Part shown: positions 16,588 to 24,469 of the stretch, one piece after another
How positions within the stretch are numbered: the stretch's first letter is position 1
How the letters are laid out: every line of letters starts with the position of its first letter
Assembly: GCA_036675035.1 (NCBI GenBank)
Contig: JAKFFO010000012.1
Coordinates: forward strand, 1 to 49,098
DNA: 49,098 nt
Direction of reading: 5' to 3'
Source: MESE01 sp036675035
GTDB taxonomy: Bacteria; Pseudomonadota; Gammaproteobacteria; Burkholderiales; Burkholderiaceae_D
Translations under genes and position numbers: made by a program
Notes under the pieces: model-generated
The model's input: the letters and a program-made list of their open reading frames with translations, nothing else
What the model was told of the DNA's origin: nothing
Database searches by the model: none

Positions 16588-17850
16588 TTAATCGGCGAGC
16601 GCCTCCGGCGGTGCGGATACACGCACGCAGTTGCGGCCGGCATTTCTTGCATCGTCCAGTGCGGCGTCGGCACGCTCGAGGACGCTGATCAGGGTTTCAC
16701 CCGGCTGCCACGCCGCAGCACCCGCCGTGATGCTTACACGTAATCCTGACGCTATGCTTTCCCAATCTTGCTGTGCGACTTCGTGGCGTATCCGTTCGAG
16801 CGCTACGGTGGCCGTGCTGAGTTTGGCACCAGTCAGCAATATCGCAAACTTTTTACCGTCATAGCGTGCCACCGCATCCGTCGCGCGCCGCTTGGTTTCC
16901 AATAGCTGTGCCAGTTCAAAAAGTATGGTGTCGGTGGTCAGATGACCGAATTTTTCGTTGAACGCCCTGATGTCGTCGATCTCCAGGATCGCGACGCAAA
17001 AGCCGAGCCTGTTGCGTACCGCGCGCCTGCTTTCATCATGCAGCAGCCGCATGAATTCACGCCGGTTCCAGATTCCGGTCAGCGCATCGCGGCTGGCGAG
17101 ATCGACCAGGGCAGTCGCCGATCTGGTCAATTCATTATTTCCGGCTTGCAGTTGCTGGCGCACGCTCGCGATCTCGGAATGAACCGCAAGGAAACGACCG
17201 AGCGCTATCGTTACCACGCCCCAGAAAAGCAGTCTTTCCGCGAGAGTTGCATACGCAATTCCCGCGTGTTCGCCAACCAGCAACATCACGCCGGCTATTG
17301 CGCAAGATAACAACAGCCAGGTGCGCAAGAACATGCGCTTGCTGAAATACAAACTGCCGTAAGACAACGGCGCGAAAAGATTGACGATGAACATGTACGC
17401 GATCTGCGGCGCATACAGCAGTCCGAGCAAATTGATGCCGCATGCGGCGAGTACCTGGACTCCTATGCTTGCCGGTTCGCTGAAGCGTTGTGCATATCCC
17501 GAAACGATTCCGGACAGGAAAATTGCGTTGAACGCGATTGCAACCAGCGTGAGCCGGATCACTACATCGAACGGAACAGTGCCGGCGGCAGCGAAGCCGA
17601 ACAAGATCAAGAGATTGATCGCGTAATCCGCAGCGACAATTCCCGTCGCACGTAATTGCCTTTGCGTGTTGTCGTTGACCGGGCCGAAGTTCGATAGGGA
17701 TCGCGTTTGCATGTGGTCGCGCGTGCGCTCTGTCGCATGAATTGAATTGCTCCAGTCTACGACAAAGGGTTGAAGACTGAATAGCGTCGATGCGAATCGT
17801 TGTGCGCCGGCAACGCGTGCCGATGCTGCGGAGTGGGCGGCCTGTTCCAT
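16588..17850 (-). CDS. membrane protein with degenerate GGDEF domain (probable c-di-GMP receptor)
   Basis: 420 residues from the ATG at 17850 (TAGGTT upstream); an internal ATG at 17712 is a possible start. About six hydrophobic segments span residues 70-220, followed by a short coil and a GGDEF domain at about 250-415. The entry motif SRDALTGIWNR is kept, but the signature is RYDGKKFA (329-336): GGDEF has become DGKKF, so the catalytic Glu and both Gly/Asp positions are altered and cyclase activity is unlikely. The inhibitory-site motif RATD (322-325), exactly five residues before it, is intact. It may bind c-di-GMP as a sensor. It diverges from the EamA gene. Confidence 0.88.
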   Translation of the reverse strand: MEQAAHSAASARVAGAQRFASTLFSLQPFVVDWSNSIHATERTRDHMQTRSLSNFGPVNDNTQRQLRATGIVAADYAINLLILFGFAAAGTVPFDVVIRLTLVAIAFNAIFLSGIVSGYAQRFSEPASIGVQVLAACGINLLGLLYAPQIAYMFIVNLFAPLSYGSLYFSKRMFLRTWLLLSCAIAGVMLLVGEHAGIAYATLAERLLFWGVVTIALGRFLAVHSEIASVRQQLQAGNNELTRSATALVDLASRDALTGIWNRREFMRLLHDESRRAVRNRLGFCVAILEIDDIRAFNEKFGHLTTDTILFELAQLLETKRRATDAVARYDGKKFAILLTGAKLSTATVALERIRHEVAQQDWESIASGLRVSITAGAAAWQPGETLISVLERADAALDDARNAGRNCVRVSAPPEALAD

Positions 17851-17930
17851 TGAACCTACAATGTGGGCGCTTCAACTGATGGTGCGACATTCGCCGCACA
17901 TCGTTGAGCGAGCATGTCACGAGAGGAACA

Positions 17931-18830
17931 ATGACCGCCGTTCGAAAGCCGCTTGATAATTTTGCAATGACGATGATGCTGGCCCTGTCGGTGGTTTGGG
18001 GACTGCAGCAGGTTGCCGTCAAGATTGCCGCACCGGACATGAGTCCGGTCATGCAGACCGGGCTTCGCTCATTGATTGCCGCGCTGCTGGTCTGCCTGCT
18101 GATCTGGCGGCGCGGCGGCGTCGCGGTGCCGGTTGGGACATTCTGGCCGGGGCTCGCGGCCGGAGTGCTGTTTGCGGTGGAATTTCTATGTATTTCGATC
18201 GGGCTCGAATACACGACCGCGTCGCATATGTCGGTGTTCCTTTATACCGCGCCGGTGTTCACGGTGCTCGGTTTGCATTGGCTGATCCCGGGCGAACGGT
18301 TGGGCAGAGTGCAATGGCTTGGCGTATTGGCGGCGTTTTCCGGCATTGCGCTGGCGTTTTCCAATGGCTTCGCAGACCACAGCCGCGACTGGACCGAGAT
18401 TCTGGTCGGGGATGCGCTGGGTGTGCTCGGCGGTTTTTTTTGGGGCGCAACCACGGTTTTGATCAGGCGCTCGGCGCTATCGGAGGCGCCGCCCACCGTC
18501 ACACTGCTGTATCAGTTGGGCAGTGCAGGCGTGATTTTGCTGGCGATTGCGGCTGTCCTGGGCGACGCGACATCCTTCACGATGACCGGTACGGTATGGG
18601 TCAGCCTCTTTTTTCAGGCGGTGATCGTCGGGTTTATCAGTTTTCTGGCGTGGTTCTGGATGTTGCGGCGTTATCTGGCGTCCCGCGTGTCGGTGTTTTC
18701 TTTTCTGACACCGCTGTTCGGTGTTGGATTCGGCGTACTGCTGATGGACGATCCGATCGGACCGCGCTTCGCGGGCGGGGCTGCTTTAGTGCTGGCAGGC
18801 ATTGTGATGGTCAACCTGCGGCGGCGCTGA
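17931..18830 (+). CDS. EamA/DMT family transporter
   Basis: 299 residues from the ATG at 17931, with AGAGGAA upstream; a TTG at 17904 is less likely. Ten hydrophobic segments fall in two similar halves, with the first EamA repeat starting SVVWGLQQVAVKIAA and the second GVLGGFFWGATTVLIRRSAL. Members export amino acids, metabolites or toxins across the inner membrane; no substrate can be assigned. It converges with priA. Confidence 0.88.
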   Translation: MTAVRKPLDNFAMTMMLALSVVWGLQQVAVKIAAPDMSPVMQTGLRSLIAALLVCLLIWRRGGVAVPVGTFWPGLAAGVLFAVEFLCISIGLEYTTASHMSVFLYTAPVFTVLGLHWLIPGERLGRVQWLGVLAAFSGIALAFSNGFADHSRDWTEILVGDALGVLGGFFWGATTVLIRRSALSEAPPTVTLLYQLGSAGVILLAIAAVLGDATSFTMTGTVWVSLFFQAVIVGFISFLAWFWMLRRYLASRVSVFSFLTPLFGVGFGVLLMDDPIGPRFAGGAALVLAGIVMVNLRRR

Positions 18831-18911
18831 CGAAGTCGATTCAATTGTTGTCACTGACGTGCCGATGTCATTCGGTTTTCTGTGCGGCCTCGTGCGCCCC
18901 ATGCACGCCAA

Positions 18912-20951
18912 TCAGATGTCAACCGGGTCCACTTCCAGCGACCAGCGCGCGCGCGTCTTTGTGTCACGCAACGTGGCAATCCACTCTGACAGGAATGCTT
19001 GCAATGCCGGACGCGACGCAGATTCGACCAGCAGTTGCGCGCGATCCACATTGGCGACACGGGTCATCGTCATCGGGATCGGATCGTTGATCGTGATACC
19101 CGGATGTTCGATGCAGTTGCTGGCCATTTGCAGGAAGTCGAGCGCGGTCTGCAGCTCCCGGGCTTCGGCGCGCAACAGTGCCTGGAAGACAAAAGGCGGC
19201 AAGCCGGCATGGGACCGCTCTTCCAGCAATTCGGCGGCGAAGCGATCATAGTCGTGCGCGATCACGGCACTGTACAAGGGGTGCTGCGGATATCTGGTTT
19301 GGATCAGCACTTCGCTGGCACTGCCATCCTGTTTCTGCGCAGCACGCCCGGCACGGCCGGCAACCTGCATCAACTGGGCAAACAGGCGTTCGCTGGCGCG
19401 ATAGTCATGGGAGAATAGTGCGGTATCCGGATTCAGGATGCCGACCATGGTCAGGTTCTTGAAGTCGTGGCCCTTCGCGACCATCTGGGTGCCGATCAGG
19501 ATATCGACTTCGCCCCGGTGTACGCTTTCGAACGCGGCTTGGGCGCTTCCCTTGCGGCGGGTTGAATCGGCATCGATGCGCAAAATCCGCGCTTGCGGAA
19601 ACAAGCGCTGCAAGTTTTCTTCGATGCGCTGGGTGCCGCGTCCCATCGGTTGCAAATCGACATTGCCGCAGGTAGGGCACGATTTTGGAATGCGCAGCTC
19701 CAGGCTGCAATGGTGGCAACGCAGCCGTTGTTCCGGCTTGTGCAGCACCATGAACGAGGTGCAGCGCATACAGTTGCTGACCCAGCCGCAGGCGTCGCAG
19801 TTGATCACCGGTGCGTAGCCGCGCCGATTCAGAAAAAGCAGTGATTGCTCGCCTTTTTCCAGCCGAATTTTCAGGGCGGCGATCAGCGTCGAGGTGATGC
19901 CGTCGGCGGGTTTGTCGCGCTCCATATCGATCAGCCGGACTTTCGGCAGGACCGCATCCTTGATGGCCCGGCCGGGCAGGTCCAGCTTTCGGTAGCGTCC
20001 CGATCGGGTGTGATGCCATGTTTCCAGCGATGGTGTCGCCGAACCGAGCACGATCGGGATCGCGAGTTGACGCGCGCGCCAGACTGCGAGATCCCTTGCC
20101 GAATAGCGCAAGCCTTCCTGCTGCTTGTACGATGGATCGTGTTCTTCGTCGATGACGATCAGCTTCAAATGCGGCAGCGACGCGAGAATCGCCAGGCGCG
20201 TGCCGAGCACGATACGCGCCTGGCCATGATGGGCGGCCAGCCAGTGCATCATCCGTTCGCCTTCGGCAAGGCCGCTATGCAAGGTCGCGACCATCACGCC
20301 GGGAAAGCGCGCGCGCACACTGTTTTCAAGCTGCGGCGTCAGGTTGATTTCGGGCACCAGGATCAGGATTTGTGCCGGCTCTTCCTTTTGCGCACTGCGC
20401 ATCAGGATCTGGACCGCGGCTTGCAGATAGACTTCGGTCTTGCCGCTGCCGGTTACGCCGTACAGCAGGGTTGGCGCAAAGCCATTTGCGGCGGCAATCG
20501 CATCCGCTGCGTGCTGCTGGTCCGCATTGAGCATCGTCATGCCGGCCGGAGTTGCGTCATGCGGCGCAAGCGCCTTGCCCAGCTTTTTCAACGCGCGATC
20601 AAGCGCCGTCGGTTTCAGCGTACGCAGATTTTTCGGCAGGCCCGGTAGCGCGACTTCTCCGAGCGGCCGATGATAGTAATCCGCAGCAAAACGGCACAGT
20701 TCCAGCCAGCTCGCTGACAATGGCGCAATCTGGGTCCGGATCGCAAGCACATCCTTGAGCTTGTCAGGTGCCAGCTGGCTGGTGGCGTTGACCTCGATGA
20801 TGACGCCGACTACTTCCCTTCGTCCGAACGGAACGATTGCGAGTTGCCCTACCGTCGGCAAGCCTGCGGCAGCCATGTCGCCCTGCCATCGATAATCAAA
20901 TGCGAAGTCAAGCGGCGTATCGAGCGCTATTTTGAGAAGGCAATGGTCCAC
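18912..20951 (-). CDS. priA: primosomal protein N' (replication restart helicase PriA)
   Basis: 679 residues with a GTG start at 20951. The N-terminal DNA-binding domain (1-110) precedes the helicase core: Walker A GVTGSGKTE at 165-173, Walker B DEEH, and the family block DPSYKQQEGLRYSARDLA. The zinc region has the full cysteine set (CDACGWVSNC, CTSFM, CHHC, CPTCG). PriA binds abandoned forks and reloads DnaB. Its upstream side is the DnaA-box-rich gap at 20.95-21.7 kb. Confidence 0.95.
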   Translation of the reverse strand: MDHCLLKIALDTPLDFAFDYRWQGDMAAAGLPTVGQLAIVPFGRREVVGVIIEVNATSQLAPDKLKDVLAIRTQIAPLSASWLELCRFAADYYHRPLGEVALPGLPKNLRTLKPTALDRALKKLGKALAPHDATPAGMTMLNADQQHAADAIAAANGFAPTLLYGVTGSGKTEVYLQAAVQILMRSAQKEEPAQILILVPEINLTPQLENSVRARFPGVMVATLHSGLAEGERMMHWLAAHHGQARIVLGTRLAILASLPHLKLIVIDEEHDPSYKQQEGLRYSARDLAVWRARQLAIPIVLGSATPSLETWHHTRSGRYRKLDLPGRAIKDAVLPKVRLIDMERDKPADGITSTLIAALKIRLEKGEQSLLFLNRRGYAPVINCDACGWVSNCMRCTSFMVLHKPEQRLRCHHCSLELRIPKSCPTCGNVDLQPMGRGTQRIEENLQRLFPQARILRIDADSTRRKGSAQAAFESVHRGEVDILIGTQMVAKGHDFKNLTMVGILNPDTALFSHDYRASERLFAQLMQVAGRAGRAAQKQDGSASEVLIQTRYPQHPLYSAVIAHDYDRFAAELLEERSHAGLPPFVFQALLRAEARELQTALDFLQMASNCIEHPGITINDPIPMTMTRVANVDRAQLLVESASRPALQAFLSEWIATLRDTKTRARWSLEVDPVDI

Positions 20952-20990
20952 GAACTTAATGTAAATCCTGAAAAGGTGGTCTAACTATCC

Positions 20991-21047
20991 GTTTCTTAAG
21001 TGCTTTTTCAGCTATCCACAAATGCTGTGGATAACTTTGTGAGTAAG
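20991..21047 (+). repeat. 57-base direct repeat, copy 1 (DnaA-box block)
   Basis: Begins GTTTCTTAAG, continues through a T-rich tract, then CTATCCACAAAT-n2-TGTGGATAAC-TTTGTG. It is nearly identical to 21367-21424. It contains one perfect DnaA box TTATCCACA on the minus strand (21026-21034) facing a one-mismatch box on the plus strand (21012-21020). Confidence 0.9.
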
Positions 21048-21598
21048 TCGCTATTGACAAGCAGAAACGCTATATTTTATGCGGGTCTCAGCCGACCGCC
21101 TAAAAGAGGTGCATATTTTTATTCTTTTAAAATCAGCAGCTTAGGAAGCCTCATATTTTACGGGAAATATTTTTTATAAATTTTATTGTTGCTTTGCACA
21201 AGCGGAGTTTATGTGCATAACTATGCCGTCTTATGCATTTAAGTGCATTTTTATACTTGACGTTTCAACAAATTTCGGAGTTTGCAATGAACGGACGCAT
21301 ATTCATCTGCCGTTCGTCGATTGCATTCAACTTCATGTAAAACATTAAAAATTTGGCTAACCCAAGGTTTCTTAAGCGCTTTTTTTAACTATCCACAAAT
21401 AATGTGGATAACTTTGTGGACAAGAGATGTAAGTGTCTTGGAAATCATGGGATTTACCCTCTATCCATCTGCATGCCTAAATATGAGGCAGATTAAAAAT
21501 AGTTAAAAATCAACGACTTATAAATCGTCGGCAAGGTAAAAAATGTTAGGGGAAATATCTTTGTCTTTTGTGGAACCGAGGTTCTGTGTTGTGCATAA
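21012..21598. other. cluster of DnaA boxes in an AT-rich gap (possible origin-like or DnaA-binding locus)
   Basis: The 755-base gap between priA and hemE has no credible gene. It holds perfect TTATCCACA boxes at 21026-21034 and 21403-21411, TTATGCACA at 21212-21220 and 21590-21598, and near matches at 21012-21020, 21389-21397 and 21415-21423. Between the two box blocks, 21100-21195 is very AT-rich and could unwind. This is the architecture of a replication origin or of a DnaA-titrating site. The direction of the nearby ATP synthase operon argues against it being the main oriC. Confidence 0.65.
21367..21424 (+). repeat. 58-base direct repeat, copy 2 (DnaA-box block)
   Basis: Second copy of the block at 20991-21047, 376 bases away in the same orientation. 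The core CTATCCACAAAT-n2-TGTGGATAACTTTGTG is kept, and the end has changed so that a third box-like sequence (TGTGGACAA, 21415-21423) appears. Confidence 0.9.
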
Positions 21599-21706
21599 GT
21601 AGCTGTGCAACCTTATGCCAAAGTAATTTTGCTGCTGAGGATCTGGCGGTCGTCGGAATAGCCGGACAGCAATGCAAGTCGGCACTCGTCCACCGTCGAG
21701 GCAGCG

Positions 21707-22789
21707 TCAGCTGCGCATGTTGCGGCTGATTTCGTGTACCGCGTCCACCAGCACGGAAACAGCTTCAGGCGGCGTGAATTGCGATATCCCATGACCGAGA
21801 TTAAATACATGTCCGGCACCAGCTTGCGGAGGTCCGAACGACTCCAGCGCGGTTTCGACTTCGCGCCGGATCTGTTCCGGATTTGCAAATAATGCCACCG
21901 GATCGAGATTGCCTTGCAATGCAACGCGATCGCCGACCCGTGCCCGCGCTTGCGCCAGGTTGACGGTCCAGTCCAGTCCGACGGCATCGGCGCCGATGCC
22001 GGCGATCTGTTCCAGCCACAGACCGCCACCTTTGGTAAAGACGATGCACGGAATGCGGGCACCGTCCTTGTCGCGCTTCAGACCGCTCACCACCTGGCGC
22101 ATGTACTCCAGCGAGAATGCCTGATAGGCACCGTCAGCCAGCGCGCCGCCCCAGGTATCGAAAATCATTACCGCCTGCGCGCCTGCATCGATTTGCGCGT
22201 TCAGGTACGCCGCGACCGCGGAAGCATTTGTGCGCAGAATGTGATGCATCAGATCGGGACGGTTGTACAGCATGGTCTTGACCGAACGAAAGTCGTCGGA
22301 GCCGCCGCCTTCGACCATGTAACAGGCCAGGGTCCATGGACTGCCGGAAAACCCGATCAGCGGCACCCGGCCGTTCAATTCGGTGCGAATCTGAGTCACC
22401 GCATCAAACACGTATTGCAGCGTGCCAAGATCCGGCGCCTGCAGTGCCATCACCGCTTTCTCGTCCCGCAGCGGACGCTCGAACTTCGGCCCCTCGCCGT
22501 CGGCAAAATACAGCCCAAGGCCCATTGCATCCGGCACCGTCAGGATGTCGGAAAACAGGATCGCTGCATCAAGTGCGTAACGGTCGAGTGGCTGCAGCGT
22601 GACTTCGGTCGCATAATCCGGATTTTTGGCAAGACCCAGAAAGGACCCGGCGCGCGCACGGGTGGCGCGGTATTCGGGCAGGTAGCGGCCTGCCTGGCGC
22701 ATCAGCCACAGCGGCGTGTATTCGGTCGGCTGGCGCAGTAGCGCACGCAGGAAAGTATCGTTTTTGAGTGGGGCGAAAGAAGTGGACAT
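21707..22789 (-). CDS. hemE: uroporphyrinogen decarboxylase
   Basis: 360 residues from the ATG at 22789 (an upstream TTG at 22804 is less likely). It converts uroporphyrinogen III to coproporphyrinogen III in heme synthesis. The substrate-binding signature PLWLMRQAGRYLPEYR is at 26-41, SDILTVPDAMGLGL is the second conserved block, and GFSGSPWTLACYMVEGGGS the third. Length matches the family (about 355). The upstream genes on the same strand are the small membrane protein and glpR. Confidence 0.96.
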   Translation of the reverse strand: MSTSFAPLKNDTFLRALLRQPTEYTPLWLMRQAGRYLPEYRATRARAGSFLGLAKNPDYATEVTLQPLDRYALDAAILFSDILTVPDAMGLGLYFADGEGPKFERPLRDEKAVMALQAPDLGTLQYVFDAVTQIRTELNGRVPLIGFSGSPWTLACYMVEGGGSDDFRSVKTMLYNRPDLMHHILRTNASAVAAYLNAQIDAGAQAVMIFDTWGGALADGAYQAFSLEYMRQVVSGLKRDKDGARIPCIVFTKGGGLWLEQIAGIGADAVGLDWTVNLAQARARVGDRVALQGNLDPVALFANPEQIRREVETALESFGPPQAGAGHVFNLGHGISQFTPPEAVSVLVDAVHEISRNMRS

Positions 22790-22842
22790 CGGGATAGGCG
22801 GCAAACTTAGGGGAAGCCCGTATTATCGCCGATAAGCCTTTG

Positions 22843-23367
22843 TTAAGGCGCCTGATAGAGTCTTGCCTGTGTTTCCGTCACGAGCCGGGCAGCGTGCTCT
22901 TCGTCGGCCAGCCGGCGAATATAAGCGGCGAACTCCGGATCTTCGCCGCGCAGCAGATGCGGCAGCAAGTGATAGAAGTCCTCGCGCCGGCACCATTCGC
23001 GCATGTAATCATCCCAGGAATTCCAGCGGCGCAACGCGACGCCCTTCAGATCGGGCTCGTACGATACGATGTAGGCACGCTCGAACAGCGAAATCAGCAT
23101 CGCGAAAACGATGAGCTGGCGTTCGCGCTGCTCGGTGGTCAGATCGAGCTGGGCTGCGACACTGCGCAATTGCAAGTCCGGGTTGTCGAGCACGATCCTG
23201 AGGAAATCGTTATAGGCGTTCTGCAGTAACTGGTATGCCTCTTCGTCCTCCGAATCGCGCTCCTTGCGCTGCTCGAACAGAAACAGAAATATCGCAAACG
23301 GGAGTGCAATCACCGTAACCACGAAGCTGGCGGTTTCCCAGAATTGCGGATTGAAAATGAAATTCAT
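22843..23367 (-). CDS. small membrane-anchored protein, function unknown
   Basis: 174 residues, AGGGA 5 bases before the ATG. One transmembrane segment (about 12-31, ASFVVTVIALPFAIFLFLF) is followed by a charged alpha-helical cytoplasmic part with many Glu, Arg and aromatic residues (WNSWDDYMREWCRREDFYHLLPHLL). I recognise no domain. It sits 51 bases after glpR and 53 bases before hemE on the same strand, so it may be cotranscribed with either. Confidence 0.7.
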   Translation of the reverse strand: MNFIFNPQFWETASFVVTVIALPFAIFLFLFEQRKERDSEDEEAYQLLQNAYNDFLRIVLDNPDLQLRSVAAQLDLTTEQRERQLIVFAMLISLFERAYIVSYEPDLKGVALRRWNSWDDYMREWCRREDFYHLLPHLLRGEDPEFAAYIRRLADEEHAARLVTETQARLYQAP

Positions 23368-23418
23368 CGCGTCCCTATGCCTGATCTGTCACGATTGTCG
23401 CCGCTCTGTTGGCGTCGT

Positions 23419-24180
23419 TCAAGGCGCAATTACCAGTTTTACGTGCGCTTCCTTCAGTATTCTGGTCAGGGGTTCGGGTGGCTTGGCATCGGTAAACAGC
23501 ATATCGACCTCCGACAGGTGGGCCATGCGTACCAGTGCCTGACGCCCGAATTTGTCGCTGTCGGCGACCAGCCATACTTCGCGTGATTGCGCGATGATGG
23601 CCTGCGCCACCTTCACTTCGCGCGAATCGAAGTCGCGCAAGGTGCCGTCCGGCTCGATGCTGGAAATCCCGATAATGCCGATATCGACCTTGAACTGCCG
23701 GATAAAGTCGATCGTCGCCTCGCCAACGATGCCGCGGTCGCGACCGCGCACCACGCCGCCCGCCAATATGACTTCGCAATTCGAGTGATCGGACAGGATC
23801 GCCGCGACGTTGAGATTATTGGTGACCACATGCAGGTTCTGGTGATGCACCAGTGCGCGCGCCACTTCTTCGGTGGTGGTACCGATATTGATCAGCAGCG
23901 AGCAGCCTGGCGGGACCTGCCGCGCAACGGCCGTCGCGATGCGGCGCTTGGCCTCGATATTCAATATCTGGCGCTGGCTGTAATCGATGTTCTGGACCGA
24001 AGACGGCAAACCGACGCCGCCGTGATAGCGGGCCAGCAGCTTGGCTTCCTCCATCAATTTGATGTCGCGGCGTACGGTCTGCGGCGTTACATCCAGCTGC
24101 TGCGCCAAATCTTCCACCGAAACAGTCACATGTTGGCGAACCACGTCGAGCAGGCGGCGCTGGCGAGGGTTTAGCGTCAT
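23419..24180 (-). CDS. glpR: DeoR-family glycerol-3-phosphate regulon repressor GlpR
   Basis: 253 residues with GGAG 8 bases upstream. A DeoR-type helix-turn-helix lies at 20-45 (SVEDLAQQLDVTPQTVRRDI), then a sugar-phosphate-sensing domain with NIGTTTEEVA (98-107), GGVVRGRDRGIVGEATIDFI and ISSIEPDGTLRDFD. It diverges from glpD across an operator region and most likely represses glpD and the transporter genes until glycerol-3-phosphate releases it. Confidence 0.93.
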   Translation of the reverse strand: MTLNPRQRRLLDVVRQHVTVSVEDLAQQLDVTPQTVRRDIKLMEEAKLLARYHGGVGLPSSVQNIDYSQRQILNIEAKRRIATAVARQVPPGCSLLINIGTTTEEVARALVHHQNLHVVTNNLNVAAILSDHSNCEVILAGGVVRGRDRGIVGEATIDFIRQFKVDIGIIGISSIEPDGTLRDFDSREVKVAQAIIAQSREVWLVADSDKFGRQALVRMAHLSEVDMLFTDAKPPEPLTRILKEAHVKLVIAP

Positions 24181-24213
24181 CGGGACATCTCCATCGAGGT
24201 CAAAGTTTTTCTA

Positions 24214-24279
24214 AACGAACATAAACGAATCAATGTTTGCATAAATTTGTTGCTTTATGTTCGTTTTTTGTCGTATTGT
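24214..24279 (+). promoter_or_regulatory. GlpR operator half-sites and glpD promoter
   Basis: AACGAACATAAA (24214-24225) is the exact reverse complement of TTTATGTTCGTT (24254-24265). Both contain the ATGTTCG core of known GlpR operators. The right half overlaps a possible promoter, TTGCTT (24250-24255), 18 bases, TATTGT (24274-24279), which fits repression of glpD. The left half sits close to the glpR start and would allow autoregulation. Confidence 0.7.
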
Positions 24280-24453
24280 TCATGTTTACATATTACCAAG
24301 TTGCGGAACATTGTAGTGACGACGCGGAAAAGAAAGCAGCGGCATCAACGTAATTTTCCAGGAAAACAAGGGTATTTCGGGCTTCCTGCGCATTGAAGAA
24401 CTGCATCGGCAGGATTCTGATGGCGGGTATTCCGGAAGCTTCCAGTGCATTTG

Positions 24454-24469
24454 TTATTGGCACCAATAA
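24454..24469. repeat. 16-base palindrome touching the glpD start codon
   Basis: TTATTGG-CA-CCAATAA ends directly at the base before the ATG of glpD. It occupies the place where a ribosome-binding site would be, and no purine-rich site is seen. It may be a protein-binding site or a small mRNA hairpin affecting translation. Confidence 0.6.

Noticed and set aside
20991..21424. The two long direct repeats as a CRISPR or mobile-element remnant.
   Set aside because: Only two copies, 376 bases apart, with no spacers, cas genes, transposase or target duplications. DnaA boxes explain their conserved core.
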